From contig JAFTWX010000074.1 in NCBI GenBank assembly GCA_017465095.1, positions 24,040-88,039 of the forward strand: a stretch of DNA of 64,000 bases, read 5' to 3'. Shown here one piece after another: positions 52,367-60,986 of the stretch (positions are counted from its first letter, which is position 1; the number at the start of each line of letters is the position of its first letter). Below the pieces are notes generated by a model. That model did no database searches, was not told where the DNA came from, and worked only from the letters and a program-made list of their open reading frames with translations. The position numbers and the translations under genes are program-made. This DNA is from Lachnospiraceae bacterium. Its GTDB lineage: Bacteria > Bacillota > Clostridia > Lachnospirales > Lachnospiraceae.

Positions 52367-52405
52367 TTATTTAATTGTAACCGTAGCGCCCGCTTCCTCT
52401 AAAAT
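52367..52405 (-). pseudogene. Possible 3' remnant of rplL (L7/L12)
   Basis: Reading minus from about 52405 gives ILEEAGATVTIK followed by stop (52367-52369). This matches the final residues of ribosomal protein L7/L12 (consensus ending LEEAGAxVEVK), and a terminator follows as at many rplL genes. Upstream codons in this frame are not L7/L12. The identification rests on only a dozen residues and could be coincidence. Confidence 0.35.
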
Positions 52406-52431
52406 AAAATAATCCTCCTTATCCAATCAAA

Positions 52432-52570
52432 CTTCGCCTTCGCTCGTTTTCTCTAAGAGCACACATGTCTCCTCCGACTCGACTAAGCTCTGTCTTCGCC
52501 TTCGGCTCGTCAATCGCTAAGTCTCCCTGTATGGACCTCCGTAATCTACTCTCACTTCGCTTACGCTCGT
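52432..52570. repeat. Three degenerate direct repeats, ~61-base period, downstream of rlmD
   Basis: CTTCGCCTTCGCTCGT (52432-52447), CTTCGCCTTCGGCTCGT (52494-52510) and CTTCGCTTACGCTCGT (52555-52570) recur at 62 and 61 bases. The third copy includes the rlmD stop codon. The sequence between repeats is only weakly alike. On the minus strand the repeat reads ACGAGCGAAGGCGAAG. Together with the rplL-like fragment and terminator it fills the 303-base gap before the HTH module; no gene was seen. Confidence 0.7.
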
Positions 52571-53946
52571 GACAGCAGAACTACCGTCTCAACATGCACC
52601 GTATGACAAAACTGATCCACTCCGCGAACTTTTTTCACCTCATATCCGTTCTCGCACAGATACTTCAAATCGCGGGCAAGTGTCGCACTGTCACAGCTCA
52701 CATAGACAATGCGCTTCGGCGCCATTTTGACCATCGTCTCAAGACATTTTTCATCACAGCCCTTGCGCGGCGGATCCACTACAATCACATCTGCGTAGAT
52801 GTTTTCCTTCTCATATTTTTCCGGAAGCACCTCTTCCGCTTTCCCCACAAAAAACTGTGCGTTGGCAATTCCGTTCAGAGCCGCATTCTGCTTGGCATCT
52901 TCTATGGCCTGCGGGACAATCTCAACGCCGTAAACCTGCTTTGCCTTCTGCGACAGAAAAAGGGAAATCGTACCGATTCCGCAATACAAATCCCACACGG
53001 TTTCCTCGCCGGTCAGACCTGCATACTCCAGCGCCGTCCCGTAAAGCTTTTCCGTCTGCACCGGATTTACCTGATAGAAGGAAAGCGGCGAAATACGGAA
53101 GGAGATTCCTCCCAGTGTATCGGTAATATAACCCCTGCCGAAAAGAACCTGTCCCTCTCTTCCGAGGATTACGTTTGTATTCTCTTTATTGTAATTGAGA
53201 CAAATGCTGACAATTCTTTCCCCAATCTGAGGAAGTTCTCTCAGACGCTCTGCAAACAAGTTAGCACAAGGTAACTTTTCTCCGTTGATTACAAGGCAGA
53301 CCATAATCTCTCCCGTATGGAATCCTTCGCGAATCAGCACATGGCGCACAAGTCCCTGCCCGGTTTTTTCATCGTAAGCCGGAACCTTGCATTCCCGCAT
53401 CCATGCAAGCACCGTTTCAAGAATTATCCGGTTACATTCTCTTCCGAGCCGGCAATCCGTATTGGCAATAATATCATGGGTTCTGCCCGCATAAAATCCG
53501 GTGATCAGATTTCCTTCCCGATCGGTTCCCACCGGATACTGGGCCTTGTTCCGGTAGCGGAACGGATCTTCCATACCGATGATCGGCTCCATGACGGAGT
53601 CAATAAAATCAGGCTCGAACCCACCGATTCGAACCAGATTATTACGGATTTTACTCTCCTTGAACGCAAGCTGTGCCGGATAGCTCATAGCCTGCATCTG
53701 ACAGCCGCCGCATTGTCTGTGAAATGTGCATCTCGGTGATACACGGTCCGGAGACGGCGTCACAACACTTACCAATCTGGCAAATGCATAGTTCTTTTTT
53801 ATCTTGGTAATCCCTGCAATGACAGTATCACCGATTACCGCATCCTTCACAAAAAGAGGGTAGCCGTCCACCTTTCCGATTCCCGCACCCTCACTGGTGT
53901 AATCGGTAATCGTCACCTGCACCTGATCATTTTTCTGTAAATTCAT
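52561..53946 (-). CDS. rlmD: 23S rRNA (uracil-5-)-methyltransferase RlmD family
   Basis: 461 residues. TrmA/RlmD-family enzyme: an N-terminal TRAM domain (QVQVTITDYTSEGAGIGKVD), an iron-sulfur cysteine cluster (SPRCTFHRQCGGCQMQ, with another Cys later), and a C-terminal SAM-dependent domain with VWDLYCGIGTISLFLSQKAK, VVDPPRKGCDEKCLETM and the catalytic Cys in YVSCDSATLARDL. Methylates C5 of uridine in 23S rRNA or a related RNA. ATG 53946 follows CGGAGAAA. It is 16 bases downstream of yhaM, within the operon htrA-like, yhaM, rlmD. The exact modified nucleotide cannot be read from sequence. Confidence 0.94.
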   Translation of the reverse strand: MNLQKNDQVQVTITDYTSEGAGIGKVDGYPLFVKDAVIGDTVIAGITKIKKNYAFARLVSVVTPSPDRVSPRCTFHRQCGGCQMQAMSYPAQLAFKESKIRNNLVRIGGFEPDFIDSVMEPIIGMEDPFRYRNKAQYPVGTDREGNLITGFYAGRTHDIIANTDCRLGRECNRIILETVLAWMRECKVPAYDEKTGQGLVRHVLIREGFHTGEIMVCLVINGEKLPCANLFAERLRELPQIGERIVSICLNYNKENTNVILGREGQVLFGRGYITDTLGGISFRISPLSFYQVNPVQTEKLYGTALEYAGLTGEETVWDLYCGIGTISLFLSQKAKQVYGVEIVPQAIEDAKQNAALNGIANAQFFVGKAEEVLPEKYEKENIYADVIVVDPPRKGCDEKCLETMVKMAPKRIVYVSCDSATLARDLKYLCENGYEVKKVRGVDQFCHTVHVETVVLLSRA

Positions 53947-53962
53947 AGTTTCTCCGTTATAA

Positions 53963-54904
53963 CTAATAAATTGTCTTTGTAATGTTGGACTCAAACAGAC
54001 GGTTGTATCCGAGCCATCCCGTCTCGTTGGTTGCGTTTAAAATCTCTGTAAACGTCTGCATCTTCGCATCTGTGTTGTCAGCAAAATTGAGGGCTATCGC
54101 CTCCATAATCGCTGGCTTTTTCGGAGAACCGTATTCCAGCTCCCCGTGATGGGACAAAATACAGTGTTTGATATAAAACAGAAGTTTTGGCGGAAAATCT
54201 TTAATCTGCGACGCCTTCCGTTCCACCATCTCACTTCCGATTACAATATGGCCGAGAAGCTGTCCTGCATCCGTGTAATCGTTTTCCGGGAAAAAGGAAA
54301 GTTCCTTCGTCTTTCCGATGTCATGAAGCATGGCACTGGCGAGAAGCAGATCTCTGTTTAACGCCGGATACGCTTTTGCATAATAATCGCACAGCTTTGT
54401 CACGCTGAGTGTATGCTCCAAAAGTCCGCCCACGAAACCGTGATGGACGCTCTTGGCCGCCGATGAATTTTTGAAAGCCTTGGCAAACTCTTCGTCCTTA
54501 ACAAAAAAGCTTGTGAGAAGCTCCTTGATATACGGATCCTGCGTTTTCTGCACAAATCCGAGAATCTCACCATACATTTCGTCAATATTTTTACTGCTGA
54601 CCGGAAGATAATTGGCCGGATCATACTCCCCTTCTTTGCAGCGACGGATTCTCTTAACATTCACCTGAAGCGCTCCCTGAAAAGAAGTTACCTCGCCGTA
54701 TACCTCTATGTAGTCCAGCGAATCGTAATCCTCAATACCCATACTGTTCGGCTCCCACACCTTGGCATCGATGGTTCCTGTCTTGTCCTGAAGAATTACG
54801 TTTTCATACGGTTTCCCGTTTTTGGTCGTCGCCGCCTGTTTATGCTTACATAAATAAATGTCGAAGACTCTGTCTCCCTCTCTGTAGTCCTGTATAAATT
54901 TCAT
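53963..54904 (-). CDS. yhaM: 3'-5' exoribonuclease YhaM family protein
   Basis: 313 residues. OB-fold at the N-terminus (about 10-95, KNGKPYENVILQDKTGTIDA) and an HD domain at about 155-290 with VHHGFVGGLLEHTLSVTKLC, LLASAMLHDIGKTKELSFF and HCILSHHGELEYGSP. YhaM proteins degrade RNA and DNA 3'-5' and need Mn or Co. Start ATG 54904, one base after the stop of the HtrA-like gene (stop 54906), so the genes are coupled. RBS GAGGCAG-like within the upstream gene end. Confidence 0.92.
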   Translation of the reverse strand: MKFIQDYREGDRVFDIYLCKHKQAATTKNGKPYENVILQDKTGTIDAKVWEPNSMGIEDYDSLDYIEVYGEVTSFQGALQVNVKRIRRCKEGEYDPANYLPVSSKNIDEMYGEILGFVQKTQDPYIKELLTSFFVKDEEFAKAFKNSSAAKSVHHGFVGGLLEHTLSVTKLCDYYAKAYPALNRDLLLASAMLHDIGKTKELSFFPENDYTDAGQLLGHIVIGSEMVERKASQIKDFPPKLLFYIKHCILSHHGELEYGSPKKPAIMEAIALNFADNTDAKMQTFTEILNATNETGWLGYNRLFESNITKTIY

Positions 54905-54905
54905 T

Positions 54906-56207
54906 TTATTCTGCCTCTCCTGTCGTTATTTCCATTTTAAGCTCTTTATACTCTTCTCCGTCAAAACGCATCAACTGTATTTCCACAATTGATCCCGGTT
55001 CCACCGAAAATACACTTGCGCGGAATTCACGGAAAGATGTAACGGTATGACCCGCTATTCCCTTAATCACATCGCCGTTCAGCACACCGGCTTTCATCGC
55101 CGGCGAATCCGTGAGCACTTCGGACACATAAACGCCGTACGGAACTCCCGTTTCACGGTTCGCATCCTCCGTGACGTCCATTCCTTTAATTCCGATATAT
55201 GCCCGCTTTTCTCCGTTGGAAAGCTTGGCAATCAATGTCTTGACATCCGAAATTCCCAGTGCCGAAATCGCGTCGGCATGGACTTCCGTTCTTGCACTCT
55301 GGGTGATAATTCCGATGACTTCACCGCTTAAATTTATCATCACTCCGCTGGAATTGCTCACCGCACCCATATCGGTCGTCAGCATATTGTATACCGCATC
55401 GGCAAAACTGAGTTTCTTTCCGTTGGATGTGACAACTCCGTAAGAAAGAGATCCGGAAGTTCCGTACGGGGCCCCGATTGCAATCACCGGACTTCCCACA
55501 ACACTTTCTCCCGTCGAGCTTCCCAACGTCGCAATCTTGATTGCCTCCCTTGTTGACTCTTCCATCTCAGACAGTTTGGCCGCATAAACAGCCAGACCGG
55601 TCTGTGTATCCCTTTGTTTCAGCTTCGCATCAACGGACTTCTTGTCACAAAAACTGACACGATATTCCTTTGCATCGTGAAGATTGTTAGCGTCTGCCAA
55701 TATGAGCACTTCTTTTCCGTTCTCGGCGACAATCAGCCCGGACGTCGTATTTTCGTTTTCCATCGTCCCCTGAAACCAATCTACCTGCTCCGAAATGCCG
55801 ACTACGGTAGCTATGGATTTTTCCGATTCCCTGGCAAATGCCTGGAAATCCGCATACATCTTCTGATAGGCTTCTATGGTTGAAGTCTGTGTCTGACCGC
55901 TTTCCACCACTTCCTTTGCAGCCTCTACTACCTCCTGCAGGGATTCCTCACGCTGGGCAACACTTTCCTCCGTCAGAATTTCGTCCGGAGATATCTCCTC
56001 CTCCGGAAAAACCACTTTTGTAATCTCTTCGGGATTCATCGCCCGGTTGATTACCGGCTCAATTAATATAAATGTAAGACACGCAACCAAACCGAATACC
56101 ACGGCAAAAATCACCGTCGTCATCGTTCTGCGGAACAGCTTCTTCTTATTGATTGGCCTGTTCTTCACCGTCTCCCTCACAAATGAATATTCTTCTCTGC
56201 CTTTCAT
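54906..56207 (-). CDS. HtrA-like membrane protein with PDZ domain, catalytic triad incomplete
   Basis: 433 residues. A basic N-terminus and TM at about 28-49 lead to an acidic/helical stalk (50-125), a trypsin-like domain at about 130-320 and a C-terminal PDZ domain at about 333-430 (AYIGIKGMDV, SPAMKAGVLNGDVIKGI). The HtrA order of motifs is present but the triad is not: the NHV region reads VLILADANNLHDA, the DxxTDLAVL region reads DTQTGLAVY, and GNSGG reads SNSSG, keeping Ser286 only. It is probably a pseudoprotease that binds peptides or partners at the membrane. First gene of the htrA-like/yhaM/rlmD operon. Confidence 0.85.
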   Translation of the reverse strand: MKGREEYSFVRETVKNRPINKKKLFRRTMTTVIFAVVFGLVACLTFILIEPVINRAMNPEEITKVVFPEEEISPDEILTEESVAQREESLQEVVEAAKEVVESGQTQTSTIEAYQKMYADFQAFARESEKSIATVVGISEQVDWFQGTMENENTTSGLIVAENGKEVLILADANNLHDAKEYRVSFCDKKSVDAKLKQRDTQTGLAVYAAKLSEMEESTREAIKIATLGSSTGESVVGSPVIAIGAPYGTSGSLSYGVVTSNGKKLSFADAVYNMLTTDMGAVSNSSGVMINLSGEVIGIITQSARTEVHADAISALGISDVKTLIAKLSNGEKRAYIGIKGMDVTEDANRETGVPYGVYVSEVLTDSPAMKAGVLNGDVIKGIAGHTVTSFREFRASVFSVEPGSIVEIQLMRFDGEEYKELKMEITTGEAE

Positions 56208-56346
56208 AAACAGTTCCTTTCTTTTCTTGCTTCTTAGAGTATATCATTTGGTCACTGTTTCCACAAGAATACCATTGTAGTATTTTTACCGCAGTTGTGC
56301 TATACTTTAGTGTAAAGTTTTATGCTTATTTTTAAGAGGAATCAAA

Positions 56347-58719
56347 ATGAATCAAAAAGCACTTACTACGTTAGAATACGACAAAATTATACAACTTTTG
56401 GCAGATAAAGCATCATCAAATCCCGGAAGGGAAATGTGCCTTGCCCTAACGCCGGGAAACACCCTTTCACAGATTGAGCTGCGCCAGACACAAACCGCTG
56501 ACGCCCTGAGCCGTCTGTTCAAAAAAGGAAGCATTTCCTTCGGGAGCAATCACGACGTGAAATACATCTGCAAGCACCTGGAAATCGGAGGCGCGCTCAG
56601 CAGCTACGAACTTCTTCGCATCGCATCCATGCTGGAAAATGTGGCAAGAGTCAAAAACTACGGTCGCGGCGAGAAAGAATATACCGATTCCCTTTCCGGA
56701 TTCTTTGACGAACTGGAACCACTGACCAACGCATCCGCAGAAATCCGCCGCTGCATTTTGGCGGAAGACGAATTTGCCGATGACGCCAGCTCCACGTTAA
56801 AACACATCCGAAAAGCAATAGCGCAGGCGGATTCCAAAATCCATTCCCAGCTCCAGAGCATGGTAAACGGTTCCTACCGCACCTATCTGCAGGACGCAGT
56901 CATCACCATGCGGAACAACCGCTATTGTATTCCGGTCAAAGCCGAGCACAAGGGGCAGGTTCCCGGAATGGTACATGAACGCTCCCAGACAGGTTCCACT
57001 CTCTTCATCGAACCTGCTGCCATCGTTGAGCTGAACAATAAAATCAAAGAACTGAAAGAGGAAGAAAAAGAAGAAATCGAACGGATTCTCACAGAGCTTT
57101 CTTCCATGCTTTCCGAGCATACACCGGCCATCAGCCGAAACGGCGAATTGATGACCATTTTAGACTTCGTGTTTGCCAAGGCGGAGCTTGCCATGGACAT
57201 GAACGCGACACAACCGATTCTCAACGAAGACGGAATTATTCACATCCGCCAGGGACGCCACCCTCTTTTGGACAAGAAAAAAGTTGTCCCGATCGATGTG
57301 CGCCTGGGCGAAGGATTCCGGCAGCTGATTATCACGGGACCGAACACCGGCGGTAAGACCGTTTCCCTGAAAACAGTCGGACTGTTTTCTCTCATGGCGC
57401 AGGCCGGACTTCACATTCCTGCCCTGGACCGCAGCCGCCTTACCGTATTTCGAAATATTTACGCCGATATCGGAGATGAACAGAGCATTGAGCAAAACCT
57501 GTCCACCTTTTCTTCCCATATGACCAATATCGTCAATATTATGAAGGAGGCGGACAACCACACCCTTTGTCTTTTCGACGAACTTTGTGCGGGAACCGAC
57601 CCGACGGAAGGTGCTGCCCTTGCGATTGCAATCCTCTCGGATCTCCACAAACGCGGATGTCACACCATGGCAACTACCCACTACAGCGAATTGAAAGTGT
57701 ACGCACTCTCCGCCGAAGGCGTGGAAAACGCATGCTGTGAATTTGATGTAGAAACGTTATCCCCGACTTACCATCTGCTGATCGGTGTTCCGGGAAAAAG
57801 TAACGCCTTTGCCATTTCCGGAAAACTCGGTCTTTCAAATAATATTATAGAAAAAGCACGGGAACAGATTTCCGGGGAACAGGAAAGCTTCGAAGATGTT
57901 CTTTCCACCCTGGAAACCAACCGTATCCGCATGGAGCGGGAATCCCTGGAATTTGAAAAGAAAAAAGAAGAGCTGGAACAGAAAATACAGGCCTTCGAAA
58001 AACAACAGGAAAAATTCGAAGCCCGCAAAGAAAAAATATTGCAGGACGCTAACGAACAGGCCCGTGACATTTTAAAAGAGGCAAAGGACGTAGCCGATGA
58101 AACCATCCGCTCCTTCCAAAAATTTGACAACAATACTTCCATGAAAGAAATGGAAAAGAAGCGCAGCAAGGTACGCGAACATATTTCGGCAAAAGACTCC
58201 AAACTGACGCTGAAAACACCGAAAACCACCGGTTCTGCGCCGAAGGTCAAAGCTTCCGAGCTGCATCTCGGCGACCGCGTCAAAGTACTGTCCATGAACC
58301 TGAAGGGAACCGTGAGCTCCAAACCGGACGCCAAAGGCTACCTCTTTGTACAGTGCGGAATTATCCGTTCCAAGGTTCATATCAGCGACCTGGTACTCAT
58401 TCCGGAGGATGACATCACATCCGCAGCATTGACACACTCCAGCTTCGGCCAGATTAAAATGTCGAAATCTGCCAATGTAAAAACAGAAATCAACCTTCTC
58501 GGCAAAACCGTCGACGAGGCAATCACAGCGCTTGACAAATATCTGGATGATGCTTATATGGCCCGTATCCCGAGCGTCCGCATCGTTCACGGAAAAGGTA
58601 CCGGAGCCCTTCGCAGCGCTGTACACAGTCACCTGAAAAGCCTTTCCTATGTTTCGTCCTACAGACTGGGCGAATTCGGAGAAGGGGACAGCGGTGTAAC
58701 CATCGCAACCTTTAAGTAA
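56347..58719 (+). CDS. mutS2: Endonuclease/ATPase MutS2
   Basis: 790 residues. MutS core ATPase: Walker A GPNTGGKT (331-338) with Walker B LCLFDELCAGTDPTEGAALA, the DEQSIEQNLSTFSSHMTNIV clamp region, long coiled coil (about 515-620), then a linker with a KOW-like domain (LHLGDRVKVLSMNLKGTVSS) and the C-terminal Smr endonuclease domain (VRIVHGKGTGALRSAVHSHL). MutS2 acts on branched DNA and, in B. subtilis, on collided ribosomes. No mismatch-recognition domain, as is usual for MutS2. Start ATG 56347 with AGAGGAA. Followed after 13 bases by the two-component genes. Confidence 0.95.
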   Translation: MNQKALTTLEYDKIIQLLADKASSNPGREMCLALTPGNTLSQIELRQTQTADALSRLFKKGSISFGSNHDVKYICKHLEIGGALSSYELLRIASMLENVARVKNYGRGEKEYTDSLSGFFDELEPLTNASAEIRRCILAEDEFADDASSTLKHIRKAIAQADSKIHSQLQSMVNGSYRTYLQDAVITMRNNRYCIPVKAEHKGQVPGMVHERSQTGSTLFIEPAAIVELNNKIKELKEEEKEEIERILTELSSMLSEHTPAISRNGELMTILDFVFAKAELAMDMNATQPILNEDGIIHIRQGRHPLLDKKKVVPIDVRLGEGFRQLIITGPNTGGKTVSLKTVGLFSLMAQAGLHIPALDRSRLTVFRNIYADIGDEQSIEQNLSTFSSHMTNIVNIMKEADNHTLCLFDELCAGTDPTEGAALAIAILSDLHKRGCHTMATTHYSELKVYALSAEGVENACCEFDVETLSPTYHLLIGVPGKSNAFAISGKLGLSNNIIEKAREQISGEQESFEDVLSTLETNRIRMERESLEFEKKKEELEQKIQAFEKQQEKFEARKEKILQDANEQARDILKEAKDVADETIRSFQKFDNNTSMKEMEKKRSKVREHISAKDSKLTLKTPKTTGSAPKVKASELHLGDRVKVLSMNLKGTVSSKPDAKGYLFVQCGIIRSKVHISDLVLIPEDDITSAALTHSSFGQIKMSKSANVKTEINLLGKTVDEAITALDKYLDDAYMARIPSVRIVHGKGTGALRSAVHSHLKSLSYVSSYRLGEFGEGDSGVTIATFK

Positions 58720-58732
58720 CAGGAGGATCACT

Positions 58733-59434
58733 ATGGTAAGCAAACAGAAAATTCTCATTGTGGACGATGACGAAAACATTGCAGAGCTCATCTCCCTCTA
58801 TCTGACAAAAGAATGCTTTGAAACAATGATTGTATACGACGGAGAATCTGCACTGAACGCGTTTGAGACATTTAAACCGAATCTCATTCTTCTCGACCTG
58901 ATGCTTCCGGGAATCGACGGCTATCAGGTGTGTCGTGAAATTCGCAGCTCTTCCCAGACTCCGATTATTATGCTCTCCGCCAAAGGCGAAGTGTTTGATA
59001 AGGTGCTCGGTCTGGAGCTTGGCGCTGACGATTACATGGAAAAACCGTTTGACACCAAAGAGCTCGTAGCCCGTGTAAAAGCCGTTTTACGCAGATTCAA
59101 GGCCGGTTCGTCCGTTCCGGAAGAAAACAGCAACTCCAAAAAAGTAGACTATCCGGATTTGACCATCAATCTGACCAACTATTCCGTTGTCTACAAAGGA
59201 AAAGTCGTGGAAATGCCTCCGAAGGAACTGGAGCTTCTTTATTTCCTCGCCGCTTCCCCGAACCAGGTATTTACAAGAGAACAGCTCCTGGATCAGATTT
59301 GGGGTTATGAATATATCGGTGATACCAGAACCGTCGATGTACATATCAAACGTCTGCGTGAAAAAATATGCGATCACCAAAACTGGCGCCTCTCCACCGT
59401 GTGGGGCATCGGCTACAAATTTGAGGTTCTGTAA
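58733..59434 (+). CDS. OmpR/PhoB-family response regulator
   Basis: 233 residues. Receiver domain with acidic pocket ILIVDDDEN and phospho-acceptor D55 (LILLDLMLPG), Lys in MLSAKGE; then a winged-helix domain (about 135-233) with MPPKELELLYFLAASPNQVF and GYEYIGDTRTVDVHIKRLRE. Start ATG 58733, AGGAGGA upstream. The partner kinase gene starts 12 bases after the stop. Targets unknown; the coupling to mutS2 suggests cotranscription rather than function. Confidence 0.95.
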   Translation: MVSKQKILIVDDDENIAELISLYLTKECFETMIVYDGESALNAFETFKPNLILLDLMLPGIDGYQVCREIRSSSQTPIIMLSAKGEVFDKVLGLELGADDYMEKPFDTKELVARVKAVLRRFKAGSSVPEENSNSKKVDYPDLTINLTNYSVVYKGKVVEMPPKELELLYFLAASPNQVFTREQLLDQIWGYEYIGDTRTVDVHIKRLREKICDHQNWRLSTVWGIGYKFEVL

Positions 59435-59446
59435 CGAGGTTATCTC

Positions 59447-60871
59447 ATGAGAAAAACATTGTATTTGAAATTTCTTCTTGCATATGTAATTTTCGGATTT
59501 TTCGGATTTATTGTGGTAGCTACTTTTTCTTCCTCTCTCATCGAGCAGAGGGTGAAAACCGAAAATGCGCAGTCACTTTACTCGGAAGCATCCATGATAT
59601 CCCAGACGTACGCTTCCGACCTTTACAACAGCGCAATTACCATCGAGTCCGCTTACAATCAGTTGCATGCCCTGGGAACCTACCTTTCGGCTTCCATCTG
59701 GATCATAAATCCTTCCGGAACGGTTATGGTTACCTCCGAAAATCTTCCCGATATCGCCAATCCGACCGTAATTTCTGACTTTACGCCATCCATTACCTCG
59801 GATACCTACTACACTACCGGCGATTTTTTCGGCAATTTTTCCGAAGACATGCTGATTGTATTCAGTCCGATTACTTCTAATTACAAAATTAAAGGATACG
59901 TCGTCATTTTAAAACCGATGCAGGATTTGCGCGAGCAGACAAACGGCTATCTTTCCATTGTTTACATTACGCTTGTCCTTTTGCTCCTCCTGTCATTGAT
60001 CATTCTGATCTTTTTTACGGAAATCGTGTATATTCCGCTGAAAAAAATCATTTATGCCACGGAGCAATACGCCGACGGTAACATGCACTATGAATTTTCC
60101 ATTGACAACGGTGATGAACTCGGTTATTTGGCCGGTACACTCAACTACATGGCAAGCGAAATTGCTCAATCCGAAGATTTGCAGAAAAAATTCGTGGCCA
60201 ACGTATCCCATGATTTCCGGTCACCCCTGACTTCCATCCGCGGCTATTTAGAAGCCATGCTGGACGGAACGATTCCTCCGGAAATGCACGAAAAATATCT
60301 GAATATCGTTTTAAACGAAACAGACCGCCTGACCAAGCTGACCAACAGTCTTCTGCAGCTGAACAATCTGAACACAAAAGGATTGATTTTGGAAATCTCG
60401 GAATTTGACATGAACGAAATTATACGGGATACGGTTGCCACATTTGAAGGACTGTGCAAAAAGAAACAGATTGAAATCTCCCTTGTCCTCACCGGAGATT
60501 CTATGCTTGTATCCGGCGATATGAGCAAAATTCAGCAGGTACTTTACAACTTGATTGACAATGCCATTAAATTTTCACACAACAATTCTACCATTAAGAT
60601 AGAAACACAGGAAAAGAAGTCCAAGCTATTTGTCTCCGTAAAAGATTCCGGAATCGGCATTCCGAAAGACAGTCAAAAACTGATTTTTGACCGTTTTTAC
60701 AAAACGGACCTTTCCAGAGGCAAAGACAAAAAGGGAACCGGTCTCGGTCTGTCTATTACCAAGGAAATTATTCATTCCCACGGTGAAAATATCAACGTGA
60801 TAAGTACCGAAGGCGTCGGAACCGAATTTATTTTCACCATTCCGATTGTCGAAGAAGAGGAAGAAGAGTAA
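59447..60871 (+). CDS. Sensor histidine kinase, partner of the response regulator
   Basis: 474 residues. TM1 at about 7-28, an extracytoplasmic sensor (about 30-165) that resembles a Cache-like or PhoR-type fold, TM2 at about 170-190, then HAMP, and a HisKA/HATPase core: VANVSHDFRSPLTSIRGYLE with phospho-His in the SHD motif, N box NLIDNAIKFSH, G1 DSGIGIP and G2 GTGLGLSI. It ends with an acidic tail (EEEEEE). RBS ACGAGG before ATG 59447. Acts with the gene before it. Confidence 0.94.
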   Translation: MRKTLYLKFLLAYVIFGFFGFIVVATFSSSLIEQRVKTENAQSLYSEASMISQTYASDLYNSAITIESAYNQLHALGTYLSASIWIINPSGTVMVTSENLPDIANPTVISDFTPSITSDTYYTTGDFFGNFSEDMLIVFSPITSNYKIKGYVVILKPMQDLREQTNGYLSIVYITLVLLLLLSLIILIFFTEIVYIPLKKIIYATEQYADGNMHYEFSIDNGDELGYLAGTLNYMASEIAQSEDLQKKFVANVSHDFRSPLTSIRGYLEAMLDGTIPPEMHEKYLNIVLNETDRLTKLTNSLLQLNNLNTKGLILEISEFDMNEIIRDTVATFEGLCKKKQIEISLVLTGDSMLVSGDMSKIQQVLYNLIDNAIKFSHNNSTIKIETQEKKSKLFVSVKDSGIGIPKDSQKLIFDRFYKTDLSRGKDKKGTGLGLSITKEIIHSHGENINVISTEGVGTEFIFTIPIVEEEEEE

Positions 60872-60986
60872 TTCTTTGCATTCTTAAGTAAAATTTATGT
60901 AAAAAAGCCTTTAACCCAACAGGTTATTGTGCTATTATTAATTTATGATTTTTGTGCAAAAAGCACGAAGGAGAGGTGGCATAATT

